Source: Telluria beijingensis
GTDB taxonomy: Bacteria; Pseudomonadota; Gammaproteobacteria; Burkholderiales; Burkholderiaceae_D
Direction: 5' to 3'
NCBI RefSeq assembly: GCF_030770395.1
Contig: NZ_CP132480.1
Span: forward strand, 973,115 to 1,037,114
Length of the DNA stretch: 64,000 bases
Below the pieces are notes generated by a model that saw nothing but the letters and a program-made list of their open reading frames with translations, was not told the DNA's origin and did no database searches. A program made the translations under genes and the position numbers. Positions 33,970-44,908 of the stretch are shown one piece after another. Position 1 is the stretch's first letter. Every line of letters begins with the position of its first letter.

Positions 33970-35130
33970 ATGTTCAAATACTTCCCCACGAATTATCCAT
34001 GGAACCTGTCCGTCGACCTGGCCATCGAGATGGGTGCGCGCATCGGCGAGATCGAGGAAATGTGCGCACCGCTGCAGGACGCGGCGAAGCAGCCCGACGC
34101 CGCCGGCACCGCGGCGTTTCGTGAGACCTGGACCCGCATGGCCGACAAGCTGTGCGGCCTGGCCGAAGAAGACGAGGCGCGCGGGCGGCTGATCTCGGCC
34201 GGCGACAAGTATGGCCGCGCCGCCACCTACCTGATGATCGCCGAACGCCTGCAGGCGCACGATGCTCCCGGGCGCCTCGACCTGTACAAGCACTTCCTGT
34301 CCGTGTTCGCACGCGGCATCAAACTGGCCGGCGAGAACTGCGAACGGGTCGAGATCCCGTATGGCGACACGCATATTTCAGGTCTCTATGTGCGCGCCGA
34401 AGGCGTGAGCGGCCCGGCGCCATTGCTGGTGCAGGTCAACGGCCTCGATTCGAGCAAGGAACTCAAATACCGCGTCGGCCTGCCGCGCTGGCTGGCGCAG
34501 CGCGGCATCTCGTCGTTGATCATCGACCAGCCTGGCACCGGCGAAGCACTGCGCCTGCACGGCATGCATGCCGTGTACGACAGCGAGCGTTGGGCCAGCA
34601 AGGTGGTTGACTGGCTCGAGACGCGCGACGACGTCGACCCGCGCCGCATCGGCCTCGAAGGCGTGTCGCTGGGCGGCTACTACTGCCCGCGCGCGGTCGC
34701 CTTCGAGCCTCGCTTCGCCTGCGGCGTGGTGTGGGGCGCCAACCATGACTGGCGCGACGTCCAGAAGAAGCGCCTGGCGCGCGAGGGCGACTTCCCGGTG
34801 CCGCACTACTGGGAGCACGTGCGCTGGGTGTGGGGCGCGAAAGACATGGACGACTTCATGCGCATCGCCGAGAACGTGCACCTGGACGGCGTGCTGGATC
34901 GCATCAAGGTGCCGTTCCTGGTCACTCATGGCGAGCGCGATTCGCAGATCCCGCTGCACTGGGCCGAGCGCACCTACGAACAGCTGGTCAACAGCCCGCA
35001 ACGCGAACTGAAGATCTTCACCCAGCGCGAGGGCGGCGTGCAGCATTCGAGCTTCGACAATTCGTCCAATGCCGGCGCGTACATCGCCGACTGGGTCGCC
35101 GAAACCCTGGGCGGGCGCACCGCGCTCTGA
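33970..35130 (+). CDS. alpha/beta hydrolase, FrsA/C-C-bond hydrolase type
   Basis: 386 residues with a helical N-terminal half (about 1-125) and an alpha/beta hydrolase core. The likely triad is Ser233 in EGVSLGGYYCP, Asp324 in THGERDSQIP and His359 in GGVQHSSF. The arrangement, with a large N-terminal cap, is that of 2,6-dihydroxypseudooxynicotine hydrolase and FrsA-like proteins; the former cuts a C-C bond next to an aromatic ring. It is first in the operon with an extradiol-type dioxygenase 29 bases downstream, so cleavage of a C-C bond in an aryl ketone or of a ring-fission product is plausible. It could also be a plain esterase. Confidence 0.82.
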   Translation: MFKYFPTNYPWNLSVDLAIEMGARIGEIEEMCAPLQDAAKQPDAAGTAAFRETWTRMADKLCGLAEEDEARGRLISAGDKYGRAATYLMIAERLQAHDAPGRLDLYKHFLSVFARGIKLAGENCERVEIPYGDTHISGLYVRAEGVSGPAPLLVQVNGLDSSKELKYRVGLPRWLAQRGISSLIIDQPGTGEALRLHGMHAVYDSERWASKVVDWLETRDDVDPRRIGLEGVSLGGYYCPRAVAFEPRFACGVVWGANHDWRDVQKKRLAREGDFPVPHYWEHVRWVWGAKDMDDFMRIAENVHLDGVLDRIKVPFLVTHGERDSQIPLHWAERTYEQLVNSPQRELKIFTQREGGVQHSSFDNSSNAGAYIADWVAETLGGRTAL

Positions 35131-35159
35131 CTGTCCACTTTACCGAACAAGGAATCACC

Positions 35160-36116
35160 ATGAACATCATCGGACCGGATACCCTGGTCTTCGGCGTGGA
35201 CGACGTCGCCGCCTGTGCCCAATACCTGGAAGACTACGGCCTCAAGCCCATCGACGCGAGCGCCGCCGGCGGACGTTTCGAGGCGCTGGACGGCACCGGC
35301 ATCGTCATCGCCCACAAGGACGACGCGGCGCTGCCGCCGACCATGGGCACGGCCAGCATGCTGCGCAAGACGGTGTATGGCGTGGCCGACCAGGCGACGG
35401 TCGAACAAATCGCGCAAGAGCTGGAGAAGGACCGCGCGGTCAAGCGCCTGCCTGATGGCAGCATCGAGGCGCAGGACGACATGGGCTTCGTGCTCGGCTT
35501 CCAGGTCAGCGTGCGCCGCCCGCTCGACCTGCCGGCCGAGGCGATCAATGCACCGGGCGCGCCGCCGCAGCGCGCGCCGAACGTGGTCGCGGTGGACGAG
35601 GACGCCGTGGCGCTGCCGCGCTCGCTGTCGCACGTGGTGTATTTCGTGCCCGATGCGGCCAAGGCCGAGGCCTTCTATGCGCGCCTCGGATTCGTGTGCA
35701 CCGACCGCCTGCTCGGCGCCGGTCCTTTCCTGCGGCCGGCCGGCACGCCCGACCACCACACGCTGTTCCTGATCCAGACCCCGCCGTTCATGAAGGGCTG
35801 CGAGCACTTCACCTTCCACATGGGCGGCCCGACCGAGGTCATGCTGGCCGGCACCCGCTTCGTGAACAAGGGCTACCAGTCGTTCTGGGGCCCGGGCCGG
35901 CACAAGATGGGCTCGAACTGGTTCTGGTACTTCAACAGCCCGCTCGGCTGCCACGTCGAGTACGACGCCGACATGGACCTGCACGACGAAGCCTGGGTGG
36001 CGCGCGAGGTCGGCATGTGCGCCGACGCCTCGCAGCTGTTCCTGTTCCAGCAGCGCGACAAGTGGGCGCCGGGCGGTCCGCCGCCGGGCGCCGCCGGGGC
36101 CGGCGAACGCCATTGA
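35160..36116 (+). CDS. VOC-family extradiol-type ring-cleavage dioxygenase
   Basis: 318 residues with two glyoxalase/bleomycin-type domains. The N-terminal domain (NIIGPDTLVFGVDD) lacks metal ligands. The C-terminal one has His158 (SLSHVVYFVPDA), His216 (CEHFTFHMGG) and Glu267 (CHVEYDAD), spaced as the 2-His-1-Glu Fe(II) site of type I extradiol dioxygenases. AAGGAATC precedes the ATG. It should open a catechol-type ring formed from the aglycone. A Rieske ferredoxin gene overlaps its end, which fits the known ferredoxin reactivation of extradiol enzymes. The exact ring substrate is not known. Confidence 0.87.
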   Translation: MNIIGPDTLVFGVDDVAACAQYLEDYGLKPIDASAAGGRFEALDGTGIVIAHKDDAALPPTMGTASMLRKTVYGVADQATVEQIAQELEKDRAVKRLPDGSIEAQDDMGFVLGFQVSVRRPLDLPAEAINAPGAPPQRAPNVVAVDEDAVALPRSLSHVVYFVPDAAKAEAFYARLGFVCTDRLLGAGPFLRPAGTPDHHTLFLIQTPPFMKGCEHFTFHMGGPTEVMLAGTRFVNKGYQSFWGPGRHKMGSNWFWYFNSPLGCHVEYDADMDLHDEAWVAREVGMCADASQLFLFQQRDKWAPGGPPPGAAGAGERH

Positions 36117-36490
36117 GCGCGAGCGACGGCGTGGCGCGCCTGTGCCGCGCCGACGAACTGGGCGAAGGCGAGGCGCGCGGCTTCGATCCCTGGAACGACG
36201 GGATCGATACCGTGCTGGTGGTGCGCCACGAGGGACAGGTGCACGGCTGGCGCGACGCCTGCCCGCATTACGTCGACACGCCGCTGGCGTGGCGCAAGGA
36301 CGCCTACCTGGACGCGGCGCGCACGCGCATCGTGTGCGCGGCCCACGGCGCCCAGTTCGACATCGCCACCGGCGTGTGCACGCTGGGGCCCTGCCTGGGG
36401 CAGGGGCTGCAGCGCGTGACGCTGCATATCGACGAAACCATCGACATTCGCCGCCAAGGCGAGGAGGAGACACCCTATGACATTCCATGA
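36113..36490 (+). CDS. Rieske [2Fe-2S] ferredoxin-like protein
   Basis: About 125 residues. The Rieske ligands are complete: CPH (DACPHYVDTPLAW) and CAAH (IVCAAHGAQFD), followed by the usual TGVCTLGPC. There is no ATG; either a TTG at 36113, overlapping the dioxygenase stop as TTGA, or a GTG at 36131 is the start. I list the TTG because of the overlap but cannot prove it. It is an electron carrier, probably for reactivation of the neighbouring dioxygenase or for an unlinked ring hydroxylase; no oxygenase alpha subunit is present here. Confidence 0.88.
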   Translation: MSASDGVARLCRADELGEGEARGFDPWNDGIDTVLVVRHEGQVHGWRDACPHYVDTPLAWRKDAYLDAARTRIVCAAHGAQFDIATGVCTLGPCLGQGLQRVTLHIDETIDIRRQGEEETPYDIP

Positions 36491-36505
36491 CGCCGGAGTA
36501 CCGGC

Positions 36506-37332
36506 ATGAGCCGCACCTTCATCGACCTCTCGATCTACCTCGAGAACGAGGTCCTGTCCGACCCGCCGCCGCTGGCGCCGAAGATCACCTACCAGACGCA
36601 CCAGGAAACGCTGCACGAGTTCATCGCCATGATCCCGGGCACCACCGCGGCCGACTATCCGGACGGCGAGGCCGCCGCCGCCGAATGGGTGACCATGACC
36701 ACCCACAGCGGCACCCACCTCGACGCGCCGTACCACTTCCATTCGACGATGGACGCGAAAACGGGTGAAAAGAAGAAGTCGATCACGATCGACGAAGTAC
36801 CGCTCGAGTGGTGCTTCCAGCCGGGCGTCAAGCTCGACTTCCGTCACTTCCCGGACGGCTATGTTGCCACCGCGCTTGATGTCGAGGCCGAGCTGGCGCG
36901 CATCGGATACGAGCTGCAGCCGCTCGACATCGTGGTGGTCAATACCCGCGCCGGCAGCCGCTACGGCCATAACGATTTCGTCCAGGCCGGCTGCGGCATG
37001 GGCTATGAAGCGACCATGTACCTGCTCGAGCGCGGCGTACGCCTGACCGGCACCGATGCCTGGAGCTGGGATGCGCCATTCTCGTACACCGCGAAGAAGA
37101 TCGCCGAAACCGGCGACAAGTCCCTGATCTGGGAAGGTCACAAGGCTGGCCGCGACATCGGCTACTGCCACCTGGAGAAGCTGCACAATCTCGAGGCGCT
37201 GCCGCCCCATGGCTTCTACATCAGTTGCTTCCCGCACAAGGTGCGCGCCGGCTCGGCCGGCTGGACGCGGGCGGTGGCGATCGTTGACTCCGCGCTGCAG
37301 GCGCTGCCGCGCAGCAGTGGGGGAGGGCAGCC

Positions 37333-37336
<4 letters not shown>
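36506..37336 (+). CDS. cyclase-family metal hydrolase
   Basis: 276 residues of the kynurenine formamidase/isatin hydrolase (Cyclase) family. The Mn/Zn motif THSGTHLDAPYHFH lies at about residue 75, and FIDLSIYLENE opens the protein; VVVNTRAG and GTDAWSWDAP are other conserved parts. Members hydrolyse cyclic or aryl amides, lactones or formyl groups. In an aromatic degradation operon it may open a lactone or another ring after oxidation. It overlaps the next start by 4 bases (ATGA). Confidence 0.88.
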
Positions 37337-39512
<2,176 letters not shown>

Positions 39513-39519
39513 TCGTGCA

Positions 39520-39816
39520 TCATCCCGCCGGGTTGTGTTCGCAGATATAGTTGCACACATCCTGGCGCCGGTCATCGCGCTCGTCGACCAGGTCCTGCTC
39601 TTGTTCGGCCAGCTGTTCCAGCTTGCGCGGATCGGTTTCATCCTTCTTCTTGTCGCGTACCTCGGCCAGCTTGCGCTCGATTCGCTCCATCCCCTTGAAC
39701 CCTTCCTGCGCATTGCAGGCCTTCAGGCATTCGCTCTTGGGCCGCTCGCCGGTCTGGGCCGAGGCGGTTGTGGTGAACGCGCACGCGAGTGCGCACAGGA
39801 GGAGTATCTGTTTCAT
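39520..39816 (-). CDS. small exported helical protein with twin CX3C motifs
   Basis: 98 residues. The signal peptide (MKQILLLCALACAFTTTASA) precedes a mature part of about 75 residues made of charged helix, with ECLKAC near the start and VCNYIC near the end. The two CX3C pairs frame a long Glu/Lys/Asp-rich helix (IERKLAEVRDKKKDETDPRK...). This would form a helical hairpin held by two disulfides, as in CHCH proteins. AAGGAAA precedes the ATG at 39816. It lies 16 bases after the TonB receptor gene on the same strand and is probably in its operon. Function unknown. Confidence 0.75.
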   Translation of the reverse strand: MKQILLLCALACAFTTTASAQTGERPKSECLKACNAQEGFKGMERIERKLAEVRDKKKDETDPRKLEQLAEQEQDLVDERDDRRQDVCNYICEHNPAG

Positions 39817-39832
39817 GGTTTTCCTTTCCGGT

Positions 39833-41995
39833 TCATAGACTGGTTTCGAAACGCACCACGATGCGCGCGTGGTTGGCATTCCAGGTAGAGAGACGGACGA
39901 TGCTGTCCCGCTCCTGGAATTCGTCGATGCGCGACTTGCGCTGGGGTAGCAGGTTGTCGAGGTTGAGTCGCAACACGGTGGCCTTGCTGACATTCCAGCT
40001 CGCATTCAGGTTCAGCGTGGGCCGGCTCGATTCATACACGCGCTGGCTGCCGCTGCTGCGCACCCAGTCCTCGGGCAGGTAGCTGGCATCGAAGCCCAGT
40101 GTCAAAGGCAGCGATTGCAGCGAATAGCTGCCACCGAGCTTGGCGCGCCAGGGCGATTGGCCGGCGATATGGTTGTCGGGGCCAGGCAGCTCGCTCAAGG
40201 TCGAATCGGCCAGGCCAATGCTGCCGCTCAGTTCCAGGTGCGCCAGCGTGGGCGAAAAATCCTTGCCCGCCAGGCGTGCTTCCAGGTCCAGGCCGCGCAC
40301 CCGCGCCTGGCCCAGGTTGGCCTGGCGGATCACGTAGCGCGGCGCGCTGGCCCAGGGCACGTCCACCAGCGCGACTTCCTGGGCATTCTTGTCGCTGATA
40401 TCGCGTGCGTAGAGTTCCACGCTGACTTCACTGTCGCGGCCGAATCCGTGCGCATACGACAGGTTCAGGCCGAGCGCGCGTTCCGGCCGCAGGGCGGGGT
40501 TGCCGCTGCTGTCGGCCAGGTCGATGCCGTTGGCGCCGCACAGCCCCTGGGCCGGGCAGGGCGCATACGGATTGATCGTGGGACGCAGCAGCAGTTCGTC
40601 GAAGAAGGGTGCGCGGTAACTGCGGGCCAGCGAGGCCCTGAGCTGCCGCTTGCGATTGCCGCCCACGCGGTGCGAAACGTGCGCCGACGGCGACCACAGG
40701 TCGAATCGCGGTCGGTTTCTGGCCGGGCCCTCGACCAACTGGTAACGGCGCCGTTCGCCGGATGCGCCCAGGTTGACGGCCCAGCGCCGGTTGATCCGCC
40801 ACTCGTCCTGGATGAACAGCCGCGCACTGGTCAGGTGGGATGATGTGTCGGGCCCCAGCACGGCCAGGCTGGTGTCTGGCAGGCCGTCGACCAGATCGGT
40901 GTAGCTGCCATCGCTTTCATTGCGCGCGAACTTGGCGCCGGCGGTAATCCTGTGGCCATCCTCGGTCTCGAGGGCGTAATCAAGGTCGAGCATGTAGTTG
41001 CGCGTGCTGTTGTCCTGGTTGTTTATACGCTGGCGCGGGCCACCCGGCGACCACAGCTCGTCCCTGCGCCGGCGGCTGTCCGCGCGCGTGCCGCTCGCGA
41101 CCAGCTTGACGGCCAGGCTGCTGTCGGCGTCGATCCTCCAGTTCCACTGCAAGGGCAGGTGCACATTGTTCGTGGGGTGGGTAGCTATCTGGTTTGCCAG
41201 AGAGTTCAGGCCGGACATCCAGCGCCGTCGTTCCTGGCTGTCGCCGTCGATATTGAAACGCGCGAGACTCGGGCTGAAGGTGAGCGTGTGATTCGCATCC
41301 AGGGTCCAGGCCAGCACGCTGCTCGCACTGACCGACTCGTACAGGCCGGGGGTATGTGCCTCGCCTTCGTACTCACGAATCACGCCCGTGCCCGGCCGTT
41401 CGCTGGTCTGCACATAGTCACTGTGCGCGGTGGACAGCCTGCGCCAGCGCGACAGCGTGAAGGTGTGGCTGAAGCCATCGCTCACGGCGGTGCTCGACCA
41501 GGTCAGGTCCATGCCCTTCCTGCCGCCTTCGGTGCGCGCGTTACCGGTCAATCTGGACGCAGCCTTGCGCTGCGCCTTGCGCAGGACGATGTTGATGGTG
41601 CCGGCGATCCCGAACGGGCCGGTGGCAGCAAACGTGGTCTTGGCGATCTCGATGCGCTCGACGCGCGTGAGGTCGATGTTCATGAAGTCGCCCGCCGGGG
41701 GCTGGCCGTCGACCAGCACCTGGGTGTAGCCGGGCAGGCCGAGCAGGCCGATGCGGCCGCTCTTGTCGACGCTGATGGCGGGCTCGCGCCGCAGCAGTTC
41801 GCCGGTGTTCTGCAGGCCGCTGTCGGCGATCTTCTTCTGGCCGATGACGATCTTGCCGGCGACAAAATCCTGGCCCGCCTCGACGTCGGTCTGGGCGCCG
41901 CTGATGACGACTTGCTGAGGTGGCGCGCTTGCCTGGGTCTGGGCTTGGGCGCAGGTGGAGTAGACGATGAACAGGCAGGCGAAGCGACGGTGCAT
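39833..41995 (-). CDS. TonB-dependent outer-membrane receptor
   Basis: 720 residues from the ATG at 41995, which begins a plausible signal peptide (MHRRFACLFIVYSTCAQAQ); an in-frame ATG at 42058 would bury it. The plug domain has VVISGAQTDVEAGQDFVAGK, LLGLPGYTQVLVDGQPPAGD and VERIEIAKTTFAATGPFGIA, and the barrel ends ARIVVRFETSL. Substrate not readable. It is divergent from the GntR-ABC operon. Its possible partner is the small twin-CX3C protein downstream. Confidence 0.88.
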   Translation of the reverse strand: MHRRFACLFIVYSTCAQAQTQASAPPQQVVISGAQTDVEAGQDFVAGKIVIGQKKIADSGLQNTGELLRREPAISVDKSGRIGLLGLPGYTQVLVDGQPPAGDFMNIDLTRVERIEIAKTTFAATGPFGIAGTINIVLRKAQRKAASRLTGNARTEGGRKGMDLTWSSTAVSDGFSHTFTLSRWRRLSTAHSDYVQTSERPGTGVIREYEGEAHTPGLYESVSASSVLAWTLDANHTLTFSPSLARFNIDGDSQERRRWMSGLNSLANQIATHPTNNVHLPLQWNWRIDADSSLAVKLVASGTRADSRRRRDELWSPGGPRQRINNQDNSTRNYMLDLDYALETEDGHRITAGAKFARNESDGSYTDLVDGLPDTSLAVLGPDTSSHLTSARLFIQDEWRINRRWAVNLGASGERRRYQLVEGPARNRPRFDLWSPSAHVSHRVGGNRKRQLRASLARSYRAPFFDELLLRPTINPYAPCPAQGLCGANGIDLADSSGNPALRPERALGLNLSYAHGFGRDSEVSVELYARDISDKNAQEVALVDVPWASAPRYVIRQANLGQARVRGLDLEARLAGKDFSPTLAHLELSGSIGLADSTLSELPGPDNHIAGQSPWRAKLGGSYSLQSLPLTLGFDASYLPEDWVRSSGSQRVYESSRPTLNLNASWNVSKATVLRLNLDNLLPQRKSRIDEFQERDSIVRLSTWNANHARIVVRFETSL

Positions 41996-42089
41996 CCTAT
42001 GAAATCCAATACCAAACCGGTCGATGCTATCAATTAAAAGTCGCTGAATATGCGTCAAATGTCACTGTAGCGCTCACATGTTTTTGTGG

Positions 42090-42137
42090 TTGACAAGGCA
42101 GATATTCGGGGGTAGTGTATCAATCAACTAATACACT
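42090..42137 (+). promoter_or_regulatory. promoter with overlapping GntR operator
   Basis: TTGACA (42090-42095) is followed after 17 bases by TAGTGT (42113-42118) as a poor -10. The inverted repeat AGTGTAT-N10-ATACACT (42114-42137) overlaps that -10, as expected for an autoregulated YtrA-type GntR repressor. The start codon of the regulator lies 9 bases after the repeat and has no Shine-Dalgarno. Confidence 0.75.
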
Positions 42138-42145
42138 AATACGCC

Positions 42146-42544
42146 ATGGCTCCCCAACCATCTCAACTGTTCTCGATCGTGCCCGGTTTAACCGCGCCGA
42201 TCTACCGGCAACTCGTCGACCAGGTGCGCCGGCTGGTGGCCGGCGGCCAGCTGGCGCCGGGCGACGCGCTGCCGTCGGTGCGCGACGTCGCGCTGCAGCT
42301 CGCCGTCAATCCGATGACCGTGTCCAAGGCCTATGGCCTGCTCGAGCACGAGGGCGTGCTGGAGCGCCGGCGCGGCGTCGGCATGCTGGTCGCCGACCAT
42401 CCGCGCGGCGGCAGCGCTACGGGCGACCGCGCGGCATTGCTGCGCCCGACGCTGGAGCGGGCTGCACGCGAGGCGCGCGAACTCGAACTCGATCCCGATA
42501 CCGTTTTGTCCCTTTTCCAAGCCATCCTGAAGGAATCCCCATGA
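42146..42544 (+). CDS. GntR-family regulator, YtrA subfamily
   Basis: 132 residues. The winged helix-turn-helix has IYRQLVDQVRRLVAGGQLAP, LPSVRDVALQLAVNPMTVSK and YGLLEHEGVLERRRGVGMLV; only a short C-terminal helix for dimerisation follows, which marks the YtrA type. These repressors control the ABC transporter encoded with them. The end overlaps the ATPase start as ATGA, and an inverted repeat overlapping its promoter is the likely operator. Confidence 0.93.
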   Translation: MAPQPSQLFSIVPGLTAPIYRQLVDQVRRLVAGGQLAPGDALPSVRDVALQLAVNPMTVSKAYGLLEHEGVLERRRGVGMLVADHPRGGSATGDRAALLRPTLERAAREARELELDPDTVLSLFQAILKESP

Positions 42545-43290
42545 CCGCACTCCCGATCCAGATGCGCGGCGTCGCCCGCCGCTTCGACAGCAAGACCGTA
42601 CTCGACGGCCTCGACTGGGAGGTCGGGCCGGGCCAGGTGGTCGGCCTGCTGGGCCGCAACGGCGCCGGCAAGTCGACCCTGATGGAATGCCTGCTGGGCC
42701 TGCGCGAGATCGACGGCGGCAGCATCGCGCTGTTCGGCGAGTCGCCCGCCGCGCTGTCGGACGCAACCCGCGCCCGCATCGGCTACGTGCCGCAGAAATC
42801 CGACCTGTTCGACTGGATGACGCCGCTGCAGATGCTGGACTACTTCAAGGCCCTGTACCCGCGCTGGAACGATGCCAAGGTCGCCGCCCTGATGGACCGC
42901 TGGGGCATCGACCTGACCATGCGCAACGGGCCGATCCGGCGCCTGTCGGGCGGCGAGCAGCAGCGCCTGTCGATCATCCGCGCGCTGGCACATGACCCGG
43001 AACTGCTGGTGCTGGACGAACCGGTATCGGCGCTCGACCCGGCCGGCCGGCGCGACTTTTTGGCCGAGCTGATCGAGGGCGTCATCGAGCGCGGCACCAC
43101 GGTGGTGTTCTCGACCCACATCCTCACCGACCTGGAGCGGGTTGCGCTGGACGTCGCCTTCCTGAAGGACGGCCGCATCGTGCTTGAAGGCGACCTGGAC
43201 GACCTGCTGGACGGCGCCGCCGAGCACGTGCCGGCCGGCGCGCACGTGCCGCGCAGCCTGGAAGACCTGTTCATCGAGGTGACCCGATGA
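42541..43290 (+). CDS. ABC transporter ATP-binding protein
   Basis: 249 residues. Walker A is GLLGRNGAGKSTLMECL, the Q loop is in GYVPQKSDLFDW, the signature is RRLSGGEQQRLSIIRAL, Walker B is LLVLDEPVSALD and the switch His is in FSTHILTD. AAGGAAT precedes the ATG. It pairs with the multi-helix membrane protein encoded next, with a 4-base overlap. YtrA-linked ABC systems often export antimicrobials or respond to cell-wall stress; the substrate here is not known. Confidence 0.95.
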   Translation: MTALPIQMRGVARRFDSKTVLDGLDWEVGPGQVVGLLGRNGAGKSTLMECLLGLREIDGGSIALFGESPAALSDATRARIGYVPQKSDLFDWMTPLQMLDYFKALYPRWNDAKVAALMDRWGIDLTMRNGPIRRLSGGEQQRLSIIRALAHDPELLVLDEPVSALDPAGRRDFLAELIEGVIERGTTVVFSTHILTDLERVALDVAFLKDGRIVLEGDLDDLLDGAAEHVPAGAHVPRSLEDLFIEVTR

Positions 43291-44696
43291 GCCCGCGCCT
43301 GGCCTTGTATGGCCTGCTGTGGCGGGCGGCGCTGGCGCAGGTGCATCCGCGTGCCCATCGGGTCGTGCTGTGGCTGGTGCCGGTGCTGTCGCTGGCGGCG
43401 GCGGCGCTTGCCGGGAAGGTTTACGGCCTGCCCACCGCGGCGCGCTGGGGCGCGAATGGGGTGTGCTTCCTGACGCTTTTTACCTGGACCTGGGGTTTCC
43501 TGCCCGGCGCCTTCAAGCTCAATTCGCCGGCCAACGCCCAGCTGGTGCCCGCGATGCGGGCCCGTCTGCTGGAGCTGGCCATGGCGCTGTGGGTGCTGTG
43601 CATCGCAGGCATGGCGCTTGCCAATGCCGGCAGCGCCTCCGACGTGGTCCTGCCTGTGCTCTGGGCCATGGTTGCGTCGCTCGGCATGGCGCTGGCGGCC
43701 ACTGGCAACGGGAGCGGCTCGGTGCTGATCATCGCGATCTGGCCCTTGGTGGGATTGCCGTCCCTCATACCGGGATGGGCGCATGCCATGATGGAAAACG
43801 TCGTCCTCCTGCCGCTGGCGGCGGCAGTGCTGCTGCTGCCTGGCCTGGCGACCATCCGCGCGATCTTTCCACGCGCGGGCGACCGCCATTGGCGCCAGCT
43901 GGCAAAGCGCAATATATGGCGCGACAAGGATGCGTTCAACAATCACGAGGGGAATGCCGTGATGCGCTGGTTGCAGTCCCGCTCGCTGCACCAGGCCAGC
44001 CGCCGCCGCGACCTGGGCGCCATGCTGCTGCATGGCAGCGGCCCCGGCCTGCCGCTGGAGAGCATCGTCGTCGGCATCGTCGCCATGGGCCTGGTCGGGC
44101 TGGGCCTGATGGGATTCGTGCACCTGAGCGGGCTGCCGAGGGCGGCCGAGGTGGCGACCGAGACGGGCTGGATCTGGAGCCTGCTGCCATTGCTGCTGTT
44201 CCAGTTGCATGCCCTGATGCTGGCGAGCATGACCGACAAACCCGCCGGCCAGCCATTGCTCAGGCTGGCGCCGGCCATGCCTGCCACCGCACCGCGCTTC
44301 AACCGCCTGCTGGCCTCGACGGTGCTGCGCAGTTGCATGGTGGCGTGGGTGCTGGCGGCGGCCACGGCCCTGCTGTGCGCGACGCTGTCCGGCGCGGACG
44401 GGCACACGCTGATGCTGGTGGCCTGCCTGTGCGGCCTGGCCCTGCCGGCGCTGGTCTTCCCGCTGCGCGACCATGCGCGCCGTCCGCGCTGGAATCCGGT
44501 GCTGCAGTGGCTGCTGTCGGTGGCGCTGGCGGGAGGCTGCCTGCTGGTTGCGCTGTTTGCGGGAAGGCTGCTGGACTTGCCGGCTTTGCCGACTGCCGCG
44601 GGACTTGGCGTGGCGCTGACCGCTGTCCTGGCAGCGTACCGCTATCGCGCCATGACGCGCGCGCCGTTCGCTTTTCCGGCAGGAAGGCTGGATTAA
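43287..44696 (+). CDS. ABC transporter membrane protein
   Basis: 469 residues with about 10-12 hydrophobic segments (VVLWLVPVLSLAAAALAG, LELAMALWVLCIAGMALANA, SVLIIAIWPLVGLPSLI, NVVLLPLAAAVLLLPGLATI and others) and a cytoplasmic loop around 190-240 (FPRAGDRHWRQLAKRNIWRD). No named permease motif, but the 4-base overlap with the ATPase gene makes the role plain. The protein is poorly conserved by eye, as usual for YtrA-type systems. It ends the operon. Confidence 0.82.
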   Translation: MSPRLALYGLLWRAALAQVHPRAHRVVLWLVPVLSLAAAALAGKVYGLPTAARWGANGVCFLTLFTWTWGFLPGAFKLNSPANAQLVPAMRARLLELAMALWVLCIAGMALANAGSASDVVLPVLWAMVASLGMALAATGNGSGSVLIIAIWPLVGLPSLIPGWAHAMMENVVLLPLAAAVLLLPGLATIRAIFPRAGDRHWRQLAKRNIWRDKDAFNNHEGNAVMRWLQSRSLHQASRRRDLGAMLLHGSGPGLPLESIVVGIVAMGLVGLGLMGFVHLSGLPRAAEVATETGWIWSLLPLLLFQLHALMLASMTDKPAGQPLLRLAPAMPATAPRFNRLLASTVLRSCMVAWVLAAATALLCATLSGADGHTLMLVACLCGLALPALVFPLRDHARRPRWNPVLQWLLSVALAGGCLLVALFAGRLLDLPALPTAAGLGVALTAVLAAYRYRAMTRAPFAFPAGRLD

Positions 44697-44908
44697 CGGG
44701 AGTAAGTCAATTTAATAACGACCGTAATCCGTTCGTTAACTGTGTTATCGAGAAGGATAGATCGGTCGTTCTTATTGTTGTGGGGCAACAACCAAGTTAC
44801 TGCAATATTGATACTGAACTTCGGTTTTTGCTGAAAAATAGTCGCGCTGGCGCTAAGGTTTCTTGTCGTACGTATTTATGAAAAAAAACCTTCATCTTCA
44901 GGGCAACC
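44697..44908. other. intergenic gap with a small inverted repeat
   Basis: 212 bases without a gene and noticeably AT-richer than its surroundings. TTGTTG-TGGGG-CAACAA (44775-44791 approximately) is a short hairpin. I see no convincing sigma-28 chemotaxis promoter. It probably holds the promoter and leader of the chemoreceptor gene. Confidence 0.4.

Noticed and set aside
44760..44800. Hairpin TTGTTG-CAACAA as a terminator of the ABC operon
   Set aside because: The stem is 6 bases, there is no T-run and it is 80 bases after the stop; kept only as a note in the gap.
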